Assembly (NCBI RefSeq): GCF_031143425.1
Contig: NC_090447.1
Location: 132,017,106-132,081,105 of the forward strand
Length of the DNA: 64,000 bases
Source: Pleurodeles waltl
Lineage: Eukaryota > Chordata > Amphibia > Caudata > Salamandridae
Direction: 5' to 3'
Shown: piece after piece, positions 23,770-34,564 of the stretch
Position numbering within the stretch: the stretch's first letter is position 1
Layout: each line of letters starts with the position of its first letter
Program-made: the position numbers and the translations under genes
Notes under the pieces: generated by a model
Told to the model about the DNA's origin: nothing
Database searches by the model: none
What the model saw: only the letters and a program-made list of their open reading frames with translations

Positions 23770-24234
23770 TGTGTAAAAGAGGCTGAGTCATTCTGTGCCT
23801 CTTTATATAGGTTGCACCTGGTTACCACCTGATTTCAATTCGTAGTAAATTGCATGTGCAAAAGGACATTCTGCGAATATTCGAAATTTGCAAATTTTTG
23901 ATGCATTGCATTGTGACATTGTTTTGCGGGTCGCAATCAGCGTATCGCAATTTGTGTCAGGATTTTGCTACTTGCTGTCTGCGATTCGCAATTCTTTGTC
24001 ACAGTTTGCATCACGTAAATTGCGATTCAGTAAATCATGTCGCTATTTGCGATACACTGTTTGCGACACGCAAAACCATGTCAAATTCGCTAAAATTGCA
24101 AATTTTATCCATTCCTTATTTTCACACTGCGAATGCCTTTCATACATCATGGAGGGCTTTTTGCATTCGTAAACGGCCGAATTTTGCGATTCGCACCATT
24201 TATGAATGCAAAAAAGTTTGATAAATCTGGCCCC
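23770..24234. other. Right end of the second Harbinger remnant, or a separate MITE
   Basis: The stretch is full of short inverted GCGAAT/ATTCGC and TTGCGATTCGCA motifs and ends at 24234 with a terminus whose reverse complement is GGGGCCAGATTTATCAAAC. That matches the start of the MITE at 38675 over the first 14 bases. No partner terminus is seen on the left. It is either the subterminal region of the element carrying the transposase at 22646-23769 or an inserted MITE. Confidence 0.45.
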
Positions 24235-25013
24235 TGATTTCCTAACACCTTCTGCTGAGTTTACACAAACATGGCACAAACTGTTGTAGTGAGATCTACT
24301 TTCCAGAACCACTCACTGATGATTTTGTTGAAAGGCTGCCTAAAGTAAAGCAAAGTGGAGCTATGAACAACATGCCCTATTTTGTGTTGGGGACCACATC
24401 ATGAATGGTATTCATGTGTTTCTATGCAACCACTAATGTGTTTTGATGCAAATCCTTGAATACTGATATTTGATGGAAGGGGTTTCCTTCTTGAGGAATG
24501 TGTAACACAGGAGCACCGGCACCGTACAGCACAAATACAAAGTGGAAAAGGCATTAAGGTATGCACATCTGTTATTTCAGCTCCAAGACTTGGGGAAACA
24601 TGTGCTTTACTAATAAATGGTGTGTTATTTTAAGTATGTCAAAGCCTAGTTTATGTACTGGAAGGGTATCATTTTAGTATAACGACTATACTTGACAAAG
24701 CACACACTCACCTTTACAGCGGTGCATTGGCACATGGCAGCCAAAATTGCACTAGCACGAAAGTAGAGCTAAAACAGCATCAAATCTTAATAGAAATGGA
24801 CTGTTTTTCTGTGTCTTTCTCTTTGATACAACTCAGCACAGCAACGTTTCTTACGCCAAAAGTTAGTAAATGTGGCCCTAAATGTTTTGAGGATGAAATT
24901 CTAATTCCCTTTTTTGATAATTCTAATGACATCCAATTGTATCTTGAAGAAACATAAGAAGTCAGTGCTCAGCAGCCAGAGAAATGGTGAAATGTAATAA
25001 CTCAAAACACAAA
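24235..25013. other. No gene recognised
   Basis: No domain-bearing frame or repeat boundary is visible. Confidence 0.5.
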
Positions 25014-25624
25014 GGGGGTCATTCTGACCCTGGCGGTAATTACCGCCATGGCGGAGGTTGGCGGTAGCACCGCCAACAGGCTGGCGGTGCTCCGCCGGGC
25101 ATTCTGACCGCGGCGGTACAGCCGCGGCCAGAAGCGGAAAGCCGGCGGTGTACCGCCGACTTTCCGCTGCCCATGGGAATCCGCCATGGCTGCGCAGCTT
25201 GCTGCGCCGCCATGGGGATTCTGACAGCCCATACCGCCATCCTGTTCCTGGCGGTTCACCCGCCAGGAACAGGATGGCGGTATGGGGTGTCGTGGGGCCC
25301 CTGGGGGCCCCTGCAGTGCCCATGCCAATGGCATGGGCACTGCAGGGGCCCCCGTAAGAGGGCCCACAAAGAATTTCAGTGTCTGCTTTGCAGACACTGA
25401 AATTCGCGACGGGTGCAACTGCACCCGTCGCACCTTCCCACTCCGCCGGCTCCATTCTGAGCCGGCTTCCTCGTGGGAAGGGTGTTTCCCGCTGGGCTGG
25501 CGGGCGGACTTTCGGCGGTCGCCCGCCAGCCCAGTGGGAAAGCCAGAATGACCGCCGCAGTCTTTTGAGGCGGGAACCGCTTGGCGGGCGGCGACCGCCG
25601 TCCGCCGCGGTCAGAATCACCCCC
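25014..25624. mobile_element. Harbinger-type MITE made of consecutive hairpins, 611 bp
   Basis: TIRs start GGGGGTCATTCTGACC on the left and GGGGGTGATTCTGACC (reverse complement) on the right, with AAA duplicated on both sides (25011-25013 and 25625-25627). Nearly the whole interior consists of adjacent inverted repeats: 25032-25047; 25058-25076; 25108-25127; 25133-25168; 25179-25220; 25228-25254 with 25260-25286 (27-bp arms, perfect); 25303-25327 with 25329-25353 (25-bp arms, perfect); 25372-25386 with 25390-25404; 25406-25417 with 25420-25431; 25434-25440 with 25474-25480; 25485-25506 with 25520-25541 (one mismatch). The TIR family is that of the 8-kb Harbinger at 26399-34561. The 241-codon open frame across it is a GC-content artefact. 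Confidence 0.85.
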
Positions 25625-25627
25625 AAA

Positions 25628-26395
25628 GTTCCTGCTTTTCACCCCAAGAGTATCTGGTAGTGTCTACTAATGATACAGCCCCCTGCACTGTCCACACATG
25701 TTTATCCTTTGTAGTTGCTCTAGAGTTCAAATTACTAATTACTTTTGCATACATGTTGCACTTTTAATCAGGTAGGGCCTTTACCCATCTGAACTAGTTG
25801 TAAAGCTGCCCATCATTTGCGCTGGCTCCTATCAATTGAGACGATGTGTGCTCTGCTCTATTAAGTTCAATCATCAATTTTGCGCCTTATCTTTTATGTG
25901 CTAGGAAGGTTCAGTACATATCCAATTGTAAAGGCTGGTAACTGCCTTCCTGCCTGACTAAGACTTTAGCATCGGTTGACTTTGTGTGCGGTTGAGAGGC
26001 AGTGACTGCTTCACAATGTGGCTACATTAGCATAGCTGCATGATGCAATATTTTGGCCTGACTGGCATAAGCAACATCAGCATGTACCATTAACCCAGAA
26101 TACAGGGATGGTTTATAGTCTGGGACCAATTAGACAGATCTTTAAAACCTTTAGCACGTAGGATGGAAAGGAGTACTCACTCAGTAGCAATTCTGCAAGA
26201 CTGAGGTTGCTGCAGACTCTGGCATCTACTGAGACATCCTGTTGCTGCAGACTCTGGTATCTACCGAGAGATCCTGCTGAGTCCTAGGTTCAAGGGTGAT
26301 TTCTTCAAAAGGCTAAGTACTCAACCTGCCAATAATTATTTAACGTACCTGCATATTTTCAGGAAGCTGGAGGGGGGTACACGATGTGTAAACAT
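25628..26395. other. No gene recognised
   Basis: Unique-looking AT-rich spacer. The only structure is a short duplicated phrase (GTTGCTGCAGACTCTGG) near 26207 and 26241. Confidence 0.5.
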
Positions 26396-26988
26396 ATGGG
26401 GGGGTCATTCCGACCTCGGTGGTAAAAGGCGCTTACCGCCGTGCAAAAGACCGCCATAACACCGCCGCGGCCGCGGTAAACCGCCACGGTCATTCTGACC
26501 CACAACAGGCAAACCGCCAAAATACAGACATCCACAAAAGTCCGCCACACCAAAGGCCAGCGAGAAACTGGCGATGACCAGACCTCCACCGTCACGCCAA
26601 CAGAAATACGCCCACACTATCACGACACACGAATCCACGCGGCGGTCTTTCAACCGCGGTATTCCATTGGCGGTACACACCGCCGGGCTCAAAATACACA
26701 CACATATACAAAACACAGCCACATTGGACAATTCGAAATACACACACCTGATACACATACAAACAACACTCCCACACACCCAACACAATATAAAACACAC
26801 ACCCACATCACCCACAAACCCCCACTCCTAGAGATTCGTGAACACGCACAGAGATAAGAGACCCGAGCACCCTGACTCGCAATTCACTGTCACCCAGCAA
26901 TATTACCACTCACTTCAAACTAGACACCAATACACATCACCACACTTAGCACCACACAATCCACCCCACACATCACCCAAACCACCCC

Positions 26989-28494
26989 ATGGCACCGCAA
27001 AGACACCCCAGGTTTTCTGAGGCTGAACTCAGGGTCATGGTGGAGGAAATTGTACGGGTAGAGCCACAGCTCTTCGGGACACAGGTGCAGCACACCACCA
27101 TTACCAGGAAGATGGAGCTATGGAGCAGAATAGTGGACAGGGTCAACGCTGTGGGACAGCACCCAAGAAATAGGGACGACATCAGGAAGCAGTGGAACGA
27201 CCTACGGGGGAAGGTGCGTTCCATGGTATCCAGGCACAACATCGCGGTGCAGCGGACTGGCGGCGGACCCCCACCTCCTCCCCCAGAATTTACAACATGG
27301 GAGGAGCAGGTCTTGGCGATCCTGCATCCTGAGGGCCTCGCAGGAGTAGGCAGAGGAATGGACTCTGGTAAGTCAAATCTTAACAACTTCATCTCCCCCA
27401 CCCCACCAGCATGCCAACTCATACCCCCACCCTCACCCCCACCCCCATCACACCTACTCCTTGCAAATGTCTCACCCTCACAACCCACCCATCCCAACAC
27501 CAAGCCCTGCATGCGACCACAAAGCATGGACACCCATCACCTAAGCATGCCCACTGCACATACCCATCCCCCCGGCCAAACCACCGTCACAAAAGCCCCC
27601 GCACAGGAATGCAAGCACAGGGTTACACGGGCACCCACCCATTGCACGCTATGGCACACACAGAAGCAATAACCATACTTTTATACCCCTGCAGGACCCG
27701 AACGCCACGTCACCGAGAAGGAGGGTCCACAGATGTCCACTCCACCCCCAGAAGAGGCCCACAGTGATGACAGCAGCTCTGTCTCCCTGGATCTAGATGA
27801 CCAGCCCGGCCCATCGGGGACCTCTGGACAGTCGGTTCCCCTCAGACAGCCACATGGCACAGCAGACCTTCCCCCCTCTGGGAACACCAGCACAGCACCC
27901 ACACAGCAGGCCCATATCTCTGTCCCCAGGACACGTCAATCAGCGGTGTGTCCACCACTACAGGGCACCCAGGTTAACCCACCACCCCAACAACAACAGG
28001 GCCCTGGGGGCAGTGGTAGTGGGCACACGGTCCAGGGGACAGAGGCCCAGGGAAACAGGGGAACTGGGAGGGCTGCTGTGCGACAGGGGGGGGACAGGCC
28101 CAGGGAACCCACTCTCCACGAGGCCCTCTCCAACATCATGGGAGCATACCACCACTCCCAGGAGACGATGGCCACGGTCCTGGCCAGGTTTCAGGAGATC
28201 CAGCTTCTGCAGGAGCAACAGTATATGGGGTTCAGGGAAGAACTAAGAAACATCAGTTCCACCATGGGCACCATCGTAGTGGCTCTGAATCAGGTAGTCA
28301 CCACATTGCGGGACACTGTTGCACCACAAAGGGCCCCTGACATTAGCATGGACCAAGAACTGCCTACCACCTCCGCCGGCGCTAGTGGACAGGAGGCCCC
28401 GACACAAGACCAACAGTCCACCAGAACCCCACCCCCTGCAGAAGGAGAACCACCCCGCAAGCGGGCCCTGAGATCCAGGAAGAAGACAGAGTAA
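26989..28494 (+). CDS. Harbinger Myb/SANT-like DNA-binding protein 1 (two exons)
   Basis: The first exon runs from the ATG at 26989 to 27367, where a GTAAGT donor follows. The acceptor CCCCTGCAG ends at 27694, and exon 2 runs 27695-28494. The splice joins phase 1 to phase 1 without a stop, giving about 392 codons. Residues about 6-85 form a three-helix Myb/SANT domain of the NAIF1/Myb_DNA-bind_5 type: FSEAELRVMVEEI, LWSRIVDRVNAVG and IRKQWNDLRGKV, with the typical Trp residues. Exon 2 is Pro/Gln/Gly-rich, then has a helical segment (around LARFQEIQLLQEQQ) and a basic C-terminus (PPRKRALRSRKKTE) that looks like a nuclear localisation signal. In zebrafish Harbinger the Myb-like protein carries transposase to the nucleus and to the ends; the same role is inferred. 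No break is seen. Confidence 0.85.
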
Positions 28495-29032
28495 GATGCC
28501 AAGACCCCAGCCAGGAAAGGATACCTCCCTGATTGTCATCCCACTGTCCCACATTGACACCCTGTCCAACCTTACACTGCCCCTGCTCCACTTTCCACAG
28601 GCATCTGGACAATGCACCTGTGATACTGATAGTCTGGACTCTGCCATGGACAATCCTCCACCATCACACCTCAACGATTTGCAATCACCCACCAATTTTG
28701 AGCACTGTAATAAACACACTTATTGCATAAAACAATCTGGAGTCTGGCTGAGATTTTGTACAAATGTATTAGACATTACCGTGCCAAATGGCTATGTGAT
28801 GCCAACATACCAATGTCACACAGCTGTAGTCCATGGGGAATTAAAGCAGATGTCACGCAGTGGGGCCCACATCTCTGAAATCGGAAGGGAAAGTCACAAC
28901 TCAGTTACCATACACTGGAGGAAAAGGTCAGACAGTAGAGAGGTAGTAGGGGTTAAGTATATGTAAAATGCCGTTGTGGATTCTTACCTGTGTGTCATTG
29001 AAAATACTGCTGAATTACTGTGTTCCTGTTCT

Positions 29033-30223
29033 CTATGTCGTCCTCTTCACCTTCCTCTCTTCACTCTCCACAGGCTCCACAGCTGCTACAACACCACCAT
29101 CTTGACCATCCTCCTGCAGAAAAGGCACCAGGCGTCGCAAAGCCAGGTTGGGAAGCATACAGCAGTCCACGATAATCTGGCACACCTTCTTTGGTGAGTA
29201 CATTAGGGATCCACCATTCATATGGAGGCACCTAAACCTGGCCTTCAGGAGGCCGAAGGTCCGCTTGATAACCCTCCTAGTTCTCCCATTGGCCTCATTG
29301 TACCGTTCCTCTGCCCTTGTCCTGGGATTCCTCACTGGGGTCAGTAGCCATGACAGGTTGGGGTAACCAGAGTCTCCTAATAGCCACACACGGTGCCTCT
29401 GGAGTTGACCCATCACGTAAGGGATGCTGCTATTCCGCATGATGTACGCGTCATGCACTGACCCAGGGAACTTGGCATTAACATGGGAGATGCACTGGTC
29501 AGCCAAACACACCATCTGGACATTCATGGAATGATAACTCTTCCTGTTCCTGTACACCTGTTCACTCCTGCTGGGGGGGACCAAAGCAACATGTGTCCCA
29601 TCAATAGCACCAATGATGTTGGGTATATGTCCAAGGGCATAGAAATCAGCCTTCACTGTAGCCAAATCCCCCACCTCAGGGTAGACGATGTAGCTCCGCA
29701 TGTGTTTGAGCAGGGCAGACAACTCTCTGAACAACACCTTGGAAAACATGGGCTGGGACATCCCTGATGATATGGCCACTGTTGTTTGAAATGACCCACT
29801 TGCTAGGAAATAGAGTACTGACAGCACCTTCACTAGAGGGGGGATCCCTGTGGGTTGGCGGATGGGTGACATCAGGTCTGGCTCCAGCTGGGCACACAGT
29901 TCCTGTATAGTGTCTCGGTCAAGCCTGTATGTCAGTATGACATGTCTTTCCTCCATTGTCGACAGGTCCACCAGCGGTCTGTACACGGGAAGATTTCTCC
30001 ATCTCCTCGCATGTCCCAGCGGACGGTGCCTATGAAGGACAACAGCGAGCACAGAGTCAATCAACCCACAGCTACGTAACCACAGCTTGCACATAACACG
30101 ATTCCCAATGCATTGAATGGCTTGTATGAGTGTCGATGCAAGGCCTAGGTATGTGTGACGCAGTAGAAAATAAGGCATGTGGGCCCTTGAAATGGCGGCT
30201 GCCTGACCTGTGAAGTGCGACAA
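29033..30223 (-). CDS. HARBI1-like Harbinger transposase, catalytic Glu replaced
   Basis: An uninterrupted 396-codon frame on the minus strand, a normal length for DDE_Tnp_4 nucleases. An N-terminal helical region (about 75-195) resembles HARBI1 (LSVLYFLASGSFQ). Catalytic blocks follow: GAIDGTHVAL (Asp208), FPGSVHDAYIMRNS (Asp258) and WLLGDSGYP (Asp284). The fourth block reads TRRVIKRTFGLLKARF: where the family has Glu before RxFG, this copy has Lys320 (codon AAG). Nearby, the usual HN of CMLHNLA reads PN, and the usual YNxAH reads YNEAN. These suggest a protein that may still bind but cannot cut. It is convergent with the first Myb gene and divergent from the second. The true start could be further downstream, since the first ~60 residues are not recognisably conserved. 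Confidence 0.9.
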   Translation of the reverse strand: MSHFTGQAAAISRAHMPYFLLRHTYLGLASTLIQAIQCIGNRVMCKLWLRSCGLIDSVLAVVLHRHRPLGHARRWRNLPVYRPLVDLSTMEERHVILTYRLDRDTIQELCAQLEPDLMSPIRQPTGIPPLVKVLSVLYFLASGSFQTTVAISSGMSQPMFSKVLFRELSALLKHMRSYIVYPEVGDLATVKADFYALGHIPNIIGAIDGTHVALVPPSRSEQVYRNRKSYHSMNVQMVCLADQCISHVNAKFPGSVHDAYIMRNSSIPYVMGQLQRHRVWLLGDSGYPNLSWLLTPVRNPRTRAEERYNEANGRTRRVIKRTFGLLKARFRCLHMNGGSLMYSPKKVCQIIVDCCMLPNLALRRLVPFLQEDGQDGGVVAAVEPVESEERKVKRTT

Positions 30224-30477
30224 TGGGATGTGAGGTCAATGCGCTGGCGTGGCACACTGTGGCGGTAGGCGGTCGAAGACCGCGGCGCAAAGCAGCATTG
30301 GTTAACATTGAACCCTATGGGTCTCAGGAGCCAATGACGATGTGAACAGGCGATCGCGGTACGCACCGCCGCGGTACGCACCGCCGCGGGCGTGACCGCC
30401 ATTTTCTATCTGTTTAATCACTCGATACCTGATCTTCGACAGGAGAGGACCTACACAAGTGCTGCTGTGACCACGGT
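30224..30477. promoter_or_regulatory. Divergent intergenic region between transposase and second Myb gene
   Basis: This 254-bp GC-rich gap separates the starts of two divergently read genes, so it should hold both promoters. It contains a direct repeat of CGCGGTACGCACCGC at about 30356-30387 and several GCGGT/ACCGC motifs like those at the element ends. Protein binding there by the element's own Myb proteins is speculation. No TATA box is evident. Confidence 0.4.
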
Positions 30478-33237
30478 TTGGAAGAGACAATGGCTCATGC
30501 GACTGGGGAAAGGGTCCCTGCCTTCACTGCTCAGGAGTTGGAGAAACTCGTGGATGGGGTCCTCCCCCAGTATGCGCTACTCTACGGTCCTCCAGACCAA
30601 CAGGTAAGTACACTGGGACCATGCTTTGTGGCCAATGCCTGTGTTGAGTGGGGTGGATGAAAGATGGTGGGGAGGGGAGCGATTGAGGCATGCATCAAAC
30701 GACAGATGAGAGCATGTGCCACATGGCAAGGGTGGGGATGGGGGGGCCACTCACATCGAGCATGCAGAAGGTGATGATTATTCTTCTCTCCCTGTACATG
30801 TCACATAGGTCAGCGCCCACCAGAAAATCGATATTTGGCGTGCCATCGCCAAGGACGTCCGGACCCTGGGGGTCCACCAGAGACGGGGCACCCACTGCCG
30901 GAAGAGATGGGAGGACATCCGACGCTGGAGCAGGAGACGGCGGAGGCTCAGCTGGGGATGGCCTCTCAACGTGGGAGGGGTGCCAGTCGTACTTTGACCC
31001 CCCTGATGTCCTGGATCCTGGCGGTGGCCTACCCCGATTTGGATGGGCGCGTGAGGACATCACAGTAGACACAAGGGGGTGAGTACACTCAAATCCTGGT
31101 GACTTTGCGCGCAGTGGAGAGGTCTGGGTGGGGGAGGAGGTCTGTGGGTATCCCTAGGCCAGGGCGATATCTGTAGGCTAGGCCCCTCCGTAAGGCATGG
31201 CCCTGTGCCCCCACCCCCCACCTCTGTAGGGTGCCAAGTACAGCTATTCATTGCCCTGTGTCATGTATGTGAGCAGAGGTCGCCCATAGGCTTGTAGGCC
31301 ATGTCCCACGGATTGCGTAGTCGACCCCAAGTGCGCGGCGTAGTGCAGGGGGCTTCTGTGTCTGTCCTGTCCGCCAACGGTGTCGCCAATGCATGCACTC
31401 AACACATCTTTATTTTTCCCCACCCCCCTTTTTTGTTGTCTTCCTGTTCATTTGTGCATTAGCATCATCAGGCGGAGGAGAAGTGGCATCGGAGCACGAG
31501 GGAGCTGCATCTCACATGGCCATGGCGCGCCATGCAACAGAATCGGAATTCACCAGTGAGACGGAGGGCGAGGGGAGCTCCACAGCGGGGACTCGTGCGG
31601 ATGTCAATGACAGCGACTCGTCCTCTGAAGGGAGCTCCCTTGTGGTGGCGGCAACATCCGTGCGCCCCGCACCAACAGGTACAGCCGCCACCCAGCGCAC
31701 CAGCACCGCCCTCCCAGCAGCCCCTCAGCGTTTGCCCCGTGCCCGCTCACCCAGGAAGGTGGGCATCTCCTTCACCCCAGGCACCTCAGGCCCTGCCCCA
31801 GTCACCCCTGCTGCCCTCAGTGAGGAGGTCATTGACCTCCTGAGGACGCTCATTGTTGGGCAGTCTACCCTTTTGAATGCCATCCAGGGTGTAGAAAGGG
31901 AGGTGCACCAGAGTAATGCATACCTGGAGGGCATTCATTCTGGTCAGGCTGCCCATCAGCGATCGTTCAACACTCTGGCCTCAGCACTGATGGCAGCAAT
32001 TGTCCTTGTCTCTAGCCTCCCCCCTCCAACTTCCTCCACCCATACCCAATCCCCTGTGCCTCTGCCTATCCCAGACACACCATCAGACCAGCCTGCACAC
32101 ACCTCAACACCCAAGGGAAGCTCAGACAGACATAAGCACCACACATCACACAAGCATTCACACAAGCAACATCCACATGCAGACATACCAACACCCACTG
32201 CCTCCACTGTGTCCCCCTCCTCCTCGTCTCCCTCCTCCCTCCCTGTCACGTCTCCACTCACACCTGCATGCACAACATCTTCAGCCACTACGTCCATCAC
32301 CAGCACACACACCAGAACCCCCTGCACACGTGCAGTCACCACCCCCACTACCATTCACACGTCCCCTGTGTCCTCTCCCAGTGTGTCTGTCACCCCCTCT
32401 TCCAAGCTACACAAACGCAGGCAGCCACCCACCCAACAGCCATCCACCTCACGACAGCCTCCAGCCCAAGCACCTGCACCCAAATACAGCAGACTTCAAA
32501 CTCCTACAACCACAACCTCTTCCTCCACTCCCATACCTACTACACCTACCCGTCCCTCTCTTTCTAAACTTATTTTCCTATCAAAACTTGACCTCTTTCC
32601 AACAACTCCCCCACCCCGTCCATCTAATAGGACTCCAGTCAGCACCTCAGCCACCACAAAAGCGGGCCCTGTGAAGACAGTCTGCCATGGACTGTGGAGT
32701 CCCCCACCCTCAAGGTCAGCCAGTTCAGTAGGGAGCAAAGGCACGGCCAGCCCACCCCCGCAGAAACATGCGAAGATTGTCAGTGGCCGGCGCGAGAGTC
32801 CTGAAACACCTGGGACCAAAATCCCTACCATGGCTCCGGCAGGGAGTGTGGTGCCAGCTGGCACACCGGCAAAGGTGGGGAAGGGCCACAGGCGAACAGG
32901 GAAGGCTGGGAAGGGCAGCACGCCCGACAAGACCGCCAGCAGCCCAGGTGGGCAGGAGGACACCAACAGGCCCGGTACTGCAGCCCAGGAGGGCCCCACC
33001 TGGCCCATCCCAGGTGGGCAGGAAGGCGCAGCCAGCCACAGGTCATGGGCGGATCCGCTGAACTGGGCAGTCATCCGAAGCACCGCTGAACTGGGCACTG
33101 CCGTCTCAAGCACCGCTGAACTGGGCCCTTCATCTCAAGCACCGCTGCGCTGGGCACCGCCGTCTCAAGCACCGCTGAACTGGGCACCGCCGTCTCAAGC
33201 ACCGCTGAACTGGGCCCTTCATCTCAAGCACCGCTGA
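30478..33237 (+). pseudogene. Harbinger Myb/SANT-like protein 2, damaged (three exons)
   Basis: Exon 1 is 30478-30603 (donor GTAAGT), exon 2 is 30809-31078 (acceptor ACATAG, donor GTGAGT) and exon 3 starts at 31463 after GTGCATTAG. Exons 1-2 encode a Myb/SANT domain of the same broad family as the first gene but clearly different in sequence: FTAQELEKLVDGVL, DIWRAIAKDVRTLG and CRKRWEDIRRW. A 1-bp frame loss near 30930 and a TAG near 31065 break exon 2. The downstream frame and the phase-1 donor still fit exon 3, supporting the splice model. Exon 3 is acidic, then Ser/Thr/Pro/His-rich, with a helical segment (ALSEEVIDLLRTLIVGQSTLL) that could oligomerise. The frame ends inside a 29/30-bp tandem repeat. 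Function inferred: DNA-binding accessory protein. Confidence 0.7.
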
Positions 33238-33355
33238 ACTGGGCCCTTCATCTCAGGCACTGCTGAACTGGGCCCTTCATCTCAAGCACCGCTGCGCTGT
33301 GCACCACCGTCTCAAGCACCGCTGAACTGGGCCCTTCATCTCAAGCACCGCTGGC
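33057..33355 (+). repeat. About ten tandem 29/30-bp units
   Basis: The GCTGAACTGGGC (or GCTGCGCTG) anchor recurs at 33057, 33085, 33115, 33144, 33174, 33204, 33233, 33262, 33291 and 33321, ending near 33350. Spacings are a mix of 29 and 30 bp. Units of 30 bp keep the reading frame and units of 29 bp shift it, so the 3' end of the second Myb gene changes frame with copy number. Confidence 0.85.
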
Positions 33356-33456
33356 CCATTGGCAGAAGGGGCAGGCCCGCATCTGTGTCGGGCAGGGCTG
33401 CACGAAGCACTCTGGGCACTGGTCCCCCTCCAGTACCAGTGGAGACTGATATTGAC

Positions 33457-33705
33457 TTGAGAGACTGTGGCTTTGCACTCCCCAGGATGGAACAGTGGGC
33501 AAGCCACCCACTGTAGAGACTTGAGAGACTGTGGCTTTGCACTCCCCAGAATGGAACAGTGGGCAAGCCACCCACTGTAGAGACTTGAGAGACTGTGGCT
33601 TTGAACTCCCCAGGTTGGAACAGTGGGCAACCCACCCACTGTAGAGACTTGAGAGACTGTGGCTTTGCACTCCCCAGGATGGAACAGTGGCCATGGAGGC
33701 CCCTC
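33457..33705 (+). repeat. About 3.8 tandem 64-bp units
   Basis: TTGAGAGACTGTGGCTTTG starts at 33457, 33521, 33585 and 33649, an exact 64-bp period with few differences. It lies just downstream of the second Myb gene. The minus-strand open frames across 33277-33729 are shadows of it. Confidence 0.9.
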
Positions 33706-34564
33706 ATGGATCTGGCGTCGTGGACTCATCTGGCTGAGGTGCCCCCCACTTCCCTTCCCCTTGAGGTGCCTGTAGTTTTGGTATCTGATGCCCCTGCAGT
33801 GTTCTCTCCGTTGGAGTCAGATATCCTGTGTGGGCTTTGCCCATGTGATTTGGGCCCAGTGGTCCACGAACAATGCCTGATACAAATATCGGACTGGACA
33901 ATTTATGTATATAAAAGTTTTATATGTGTGATATATTTTAAAGCCAGTCATACAATATATTCCAATGTTTATAATCATTTCCTTTTGTCTTTGCATTCTT
34001 CCGGGGGGCTTGGGGGGGTAACTGTGATGTCTTGCTATGCATTGATGTGTGTGTTGTAGTGGGTGAGGCTGAGGGTGGGTGTGTCGCATATGAGTGTCCC
34101 CGTAATTTTTTGCCTCCACCCTCCCCTGTGTCGTAGGTACAGTACTCACCGTTGTCTTCTGCGCCGGCGTTCGTGCTCCTGGTAGAGGAGCAGGAAGAGA
34201 ATCGCTGGGAGGATGTGGAGTTCGGGTTCCATGCTGTCCAGATTCCTCGTGGGGTGTATGGAGGTGAGCGTTTTCCGTTTGAAATGGCTGTTTCCGCCGT
34301 GTTTTTATCAGCGGGGCTACCGCCCCGGAAAAGGGGGCAGATTTGTGGGTTGTGATAGGGTGGGCGGTACATTGTCTCCCGCCTGTCTGTTGGCGGTGAC
34401 CGCCACACTGTTTGTTTGTTCCGCCGTGGCGGGCGGTGTGTTGAAGTGGCGGTCCATGTTGGCGGTTTCCGCCAGGGTCGGAATTGCATTTTTTTTACCG
34501 CCAGCCTGTTTGCGGTATTGCCGCCGCTTTAACATCGACCGCCAGGGTTGGAATGACCCCCATG

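Larger units (their letters stand above)
26399..34561. mobile_element. Three-gene PIF/Harbinger DNA transposon, 8.16 kb
   Basis: The left end reads GGGGGGTCATTCCGACC and the right end, reverse complemented, GGGGGTCATTCCAACC. ATG flanks both sides (26396-26398 and 34562-34564) if one G of the homopolymer is allowed to slip. Subterminal DNA is dense in GGCGGT/ACCGCC. Inside are a spliced Myb/SANT gene (26989-28494, plus), a HARBI1-like transposase (29033-30223, minus) and a second Myb/SANT gene with a long tail (30478-33237, plus). Described Harbinger elements carry a transposase plus one Myb-like protein, so the third gene is unusual. The transposase frame is open but lacks its catalytic Glu, so this copy is probably immobile by itself. 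Confidence 0.85.

Noticed and set aside
24901..25626. 241-codon frame over the hairpin MITE
   Set aside because: GC-rich inverted repeats lack stops on both strands; it includes both TIRs.
31956..32674. Open frames antisense and out of phase to the second Myb gene
   Set aside because: Shadows of a Pro/Ser/Thr-rich tail with biased codons.
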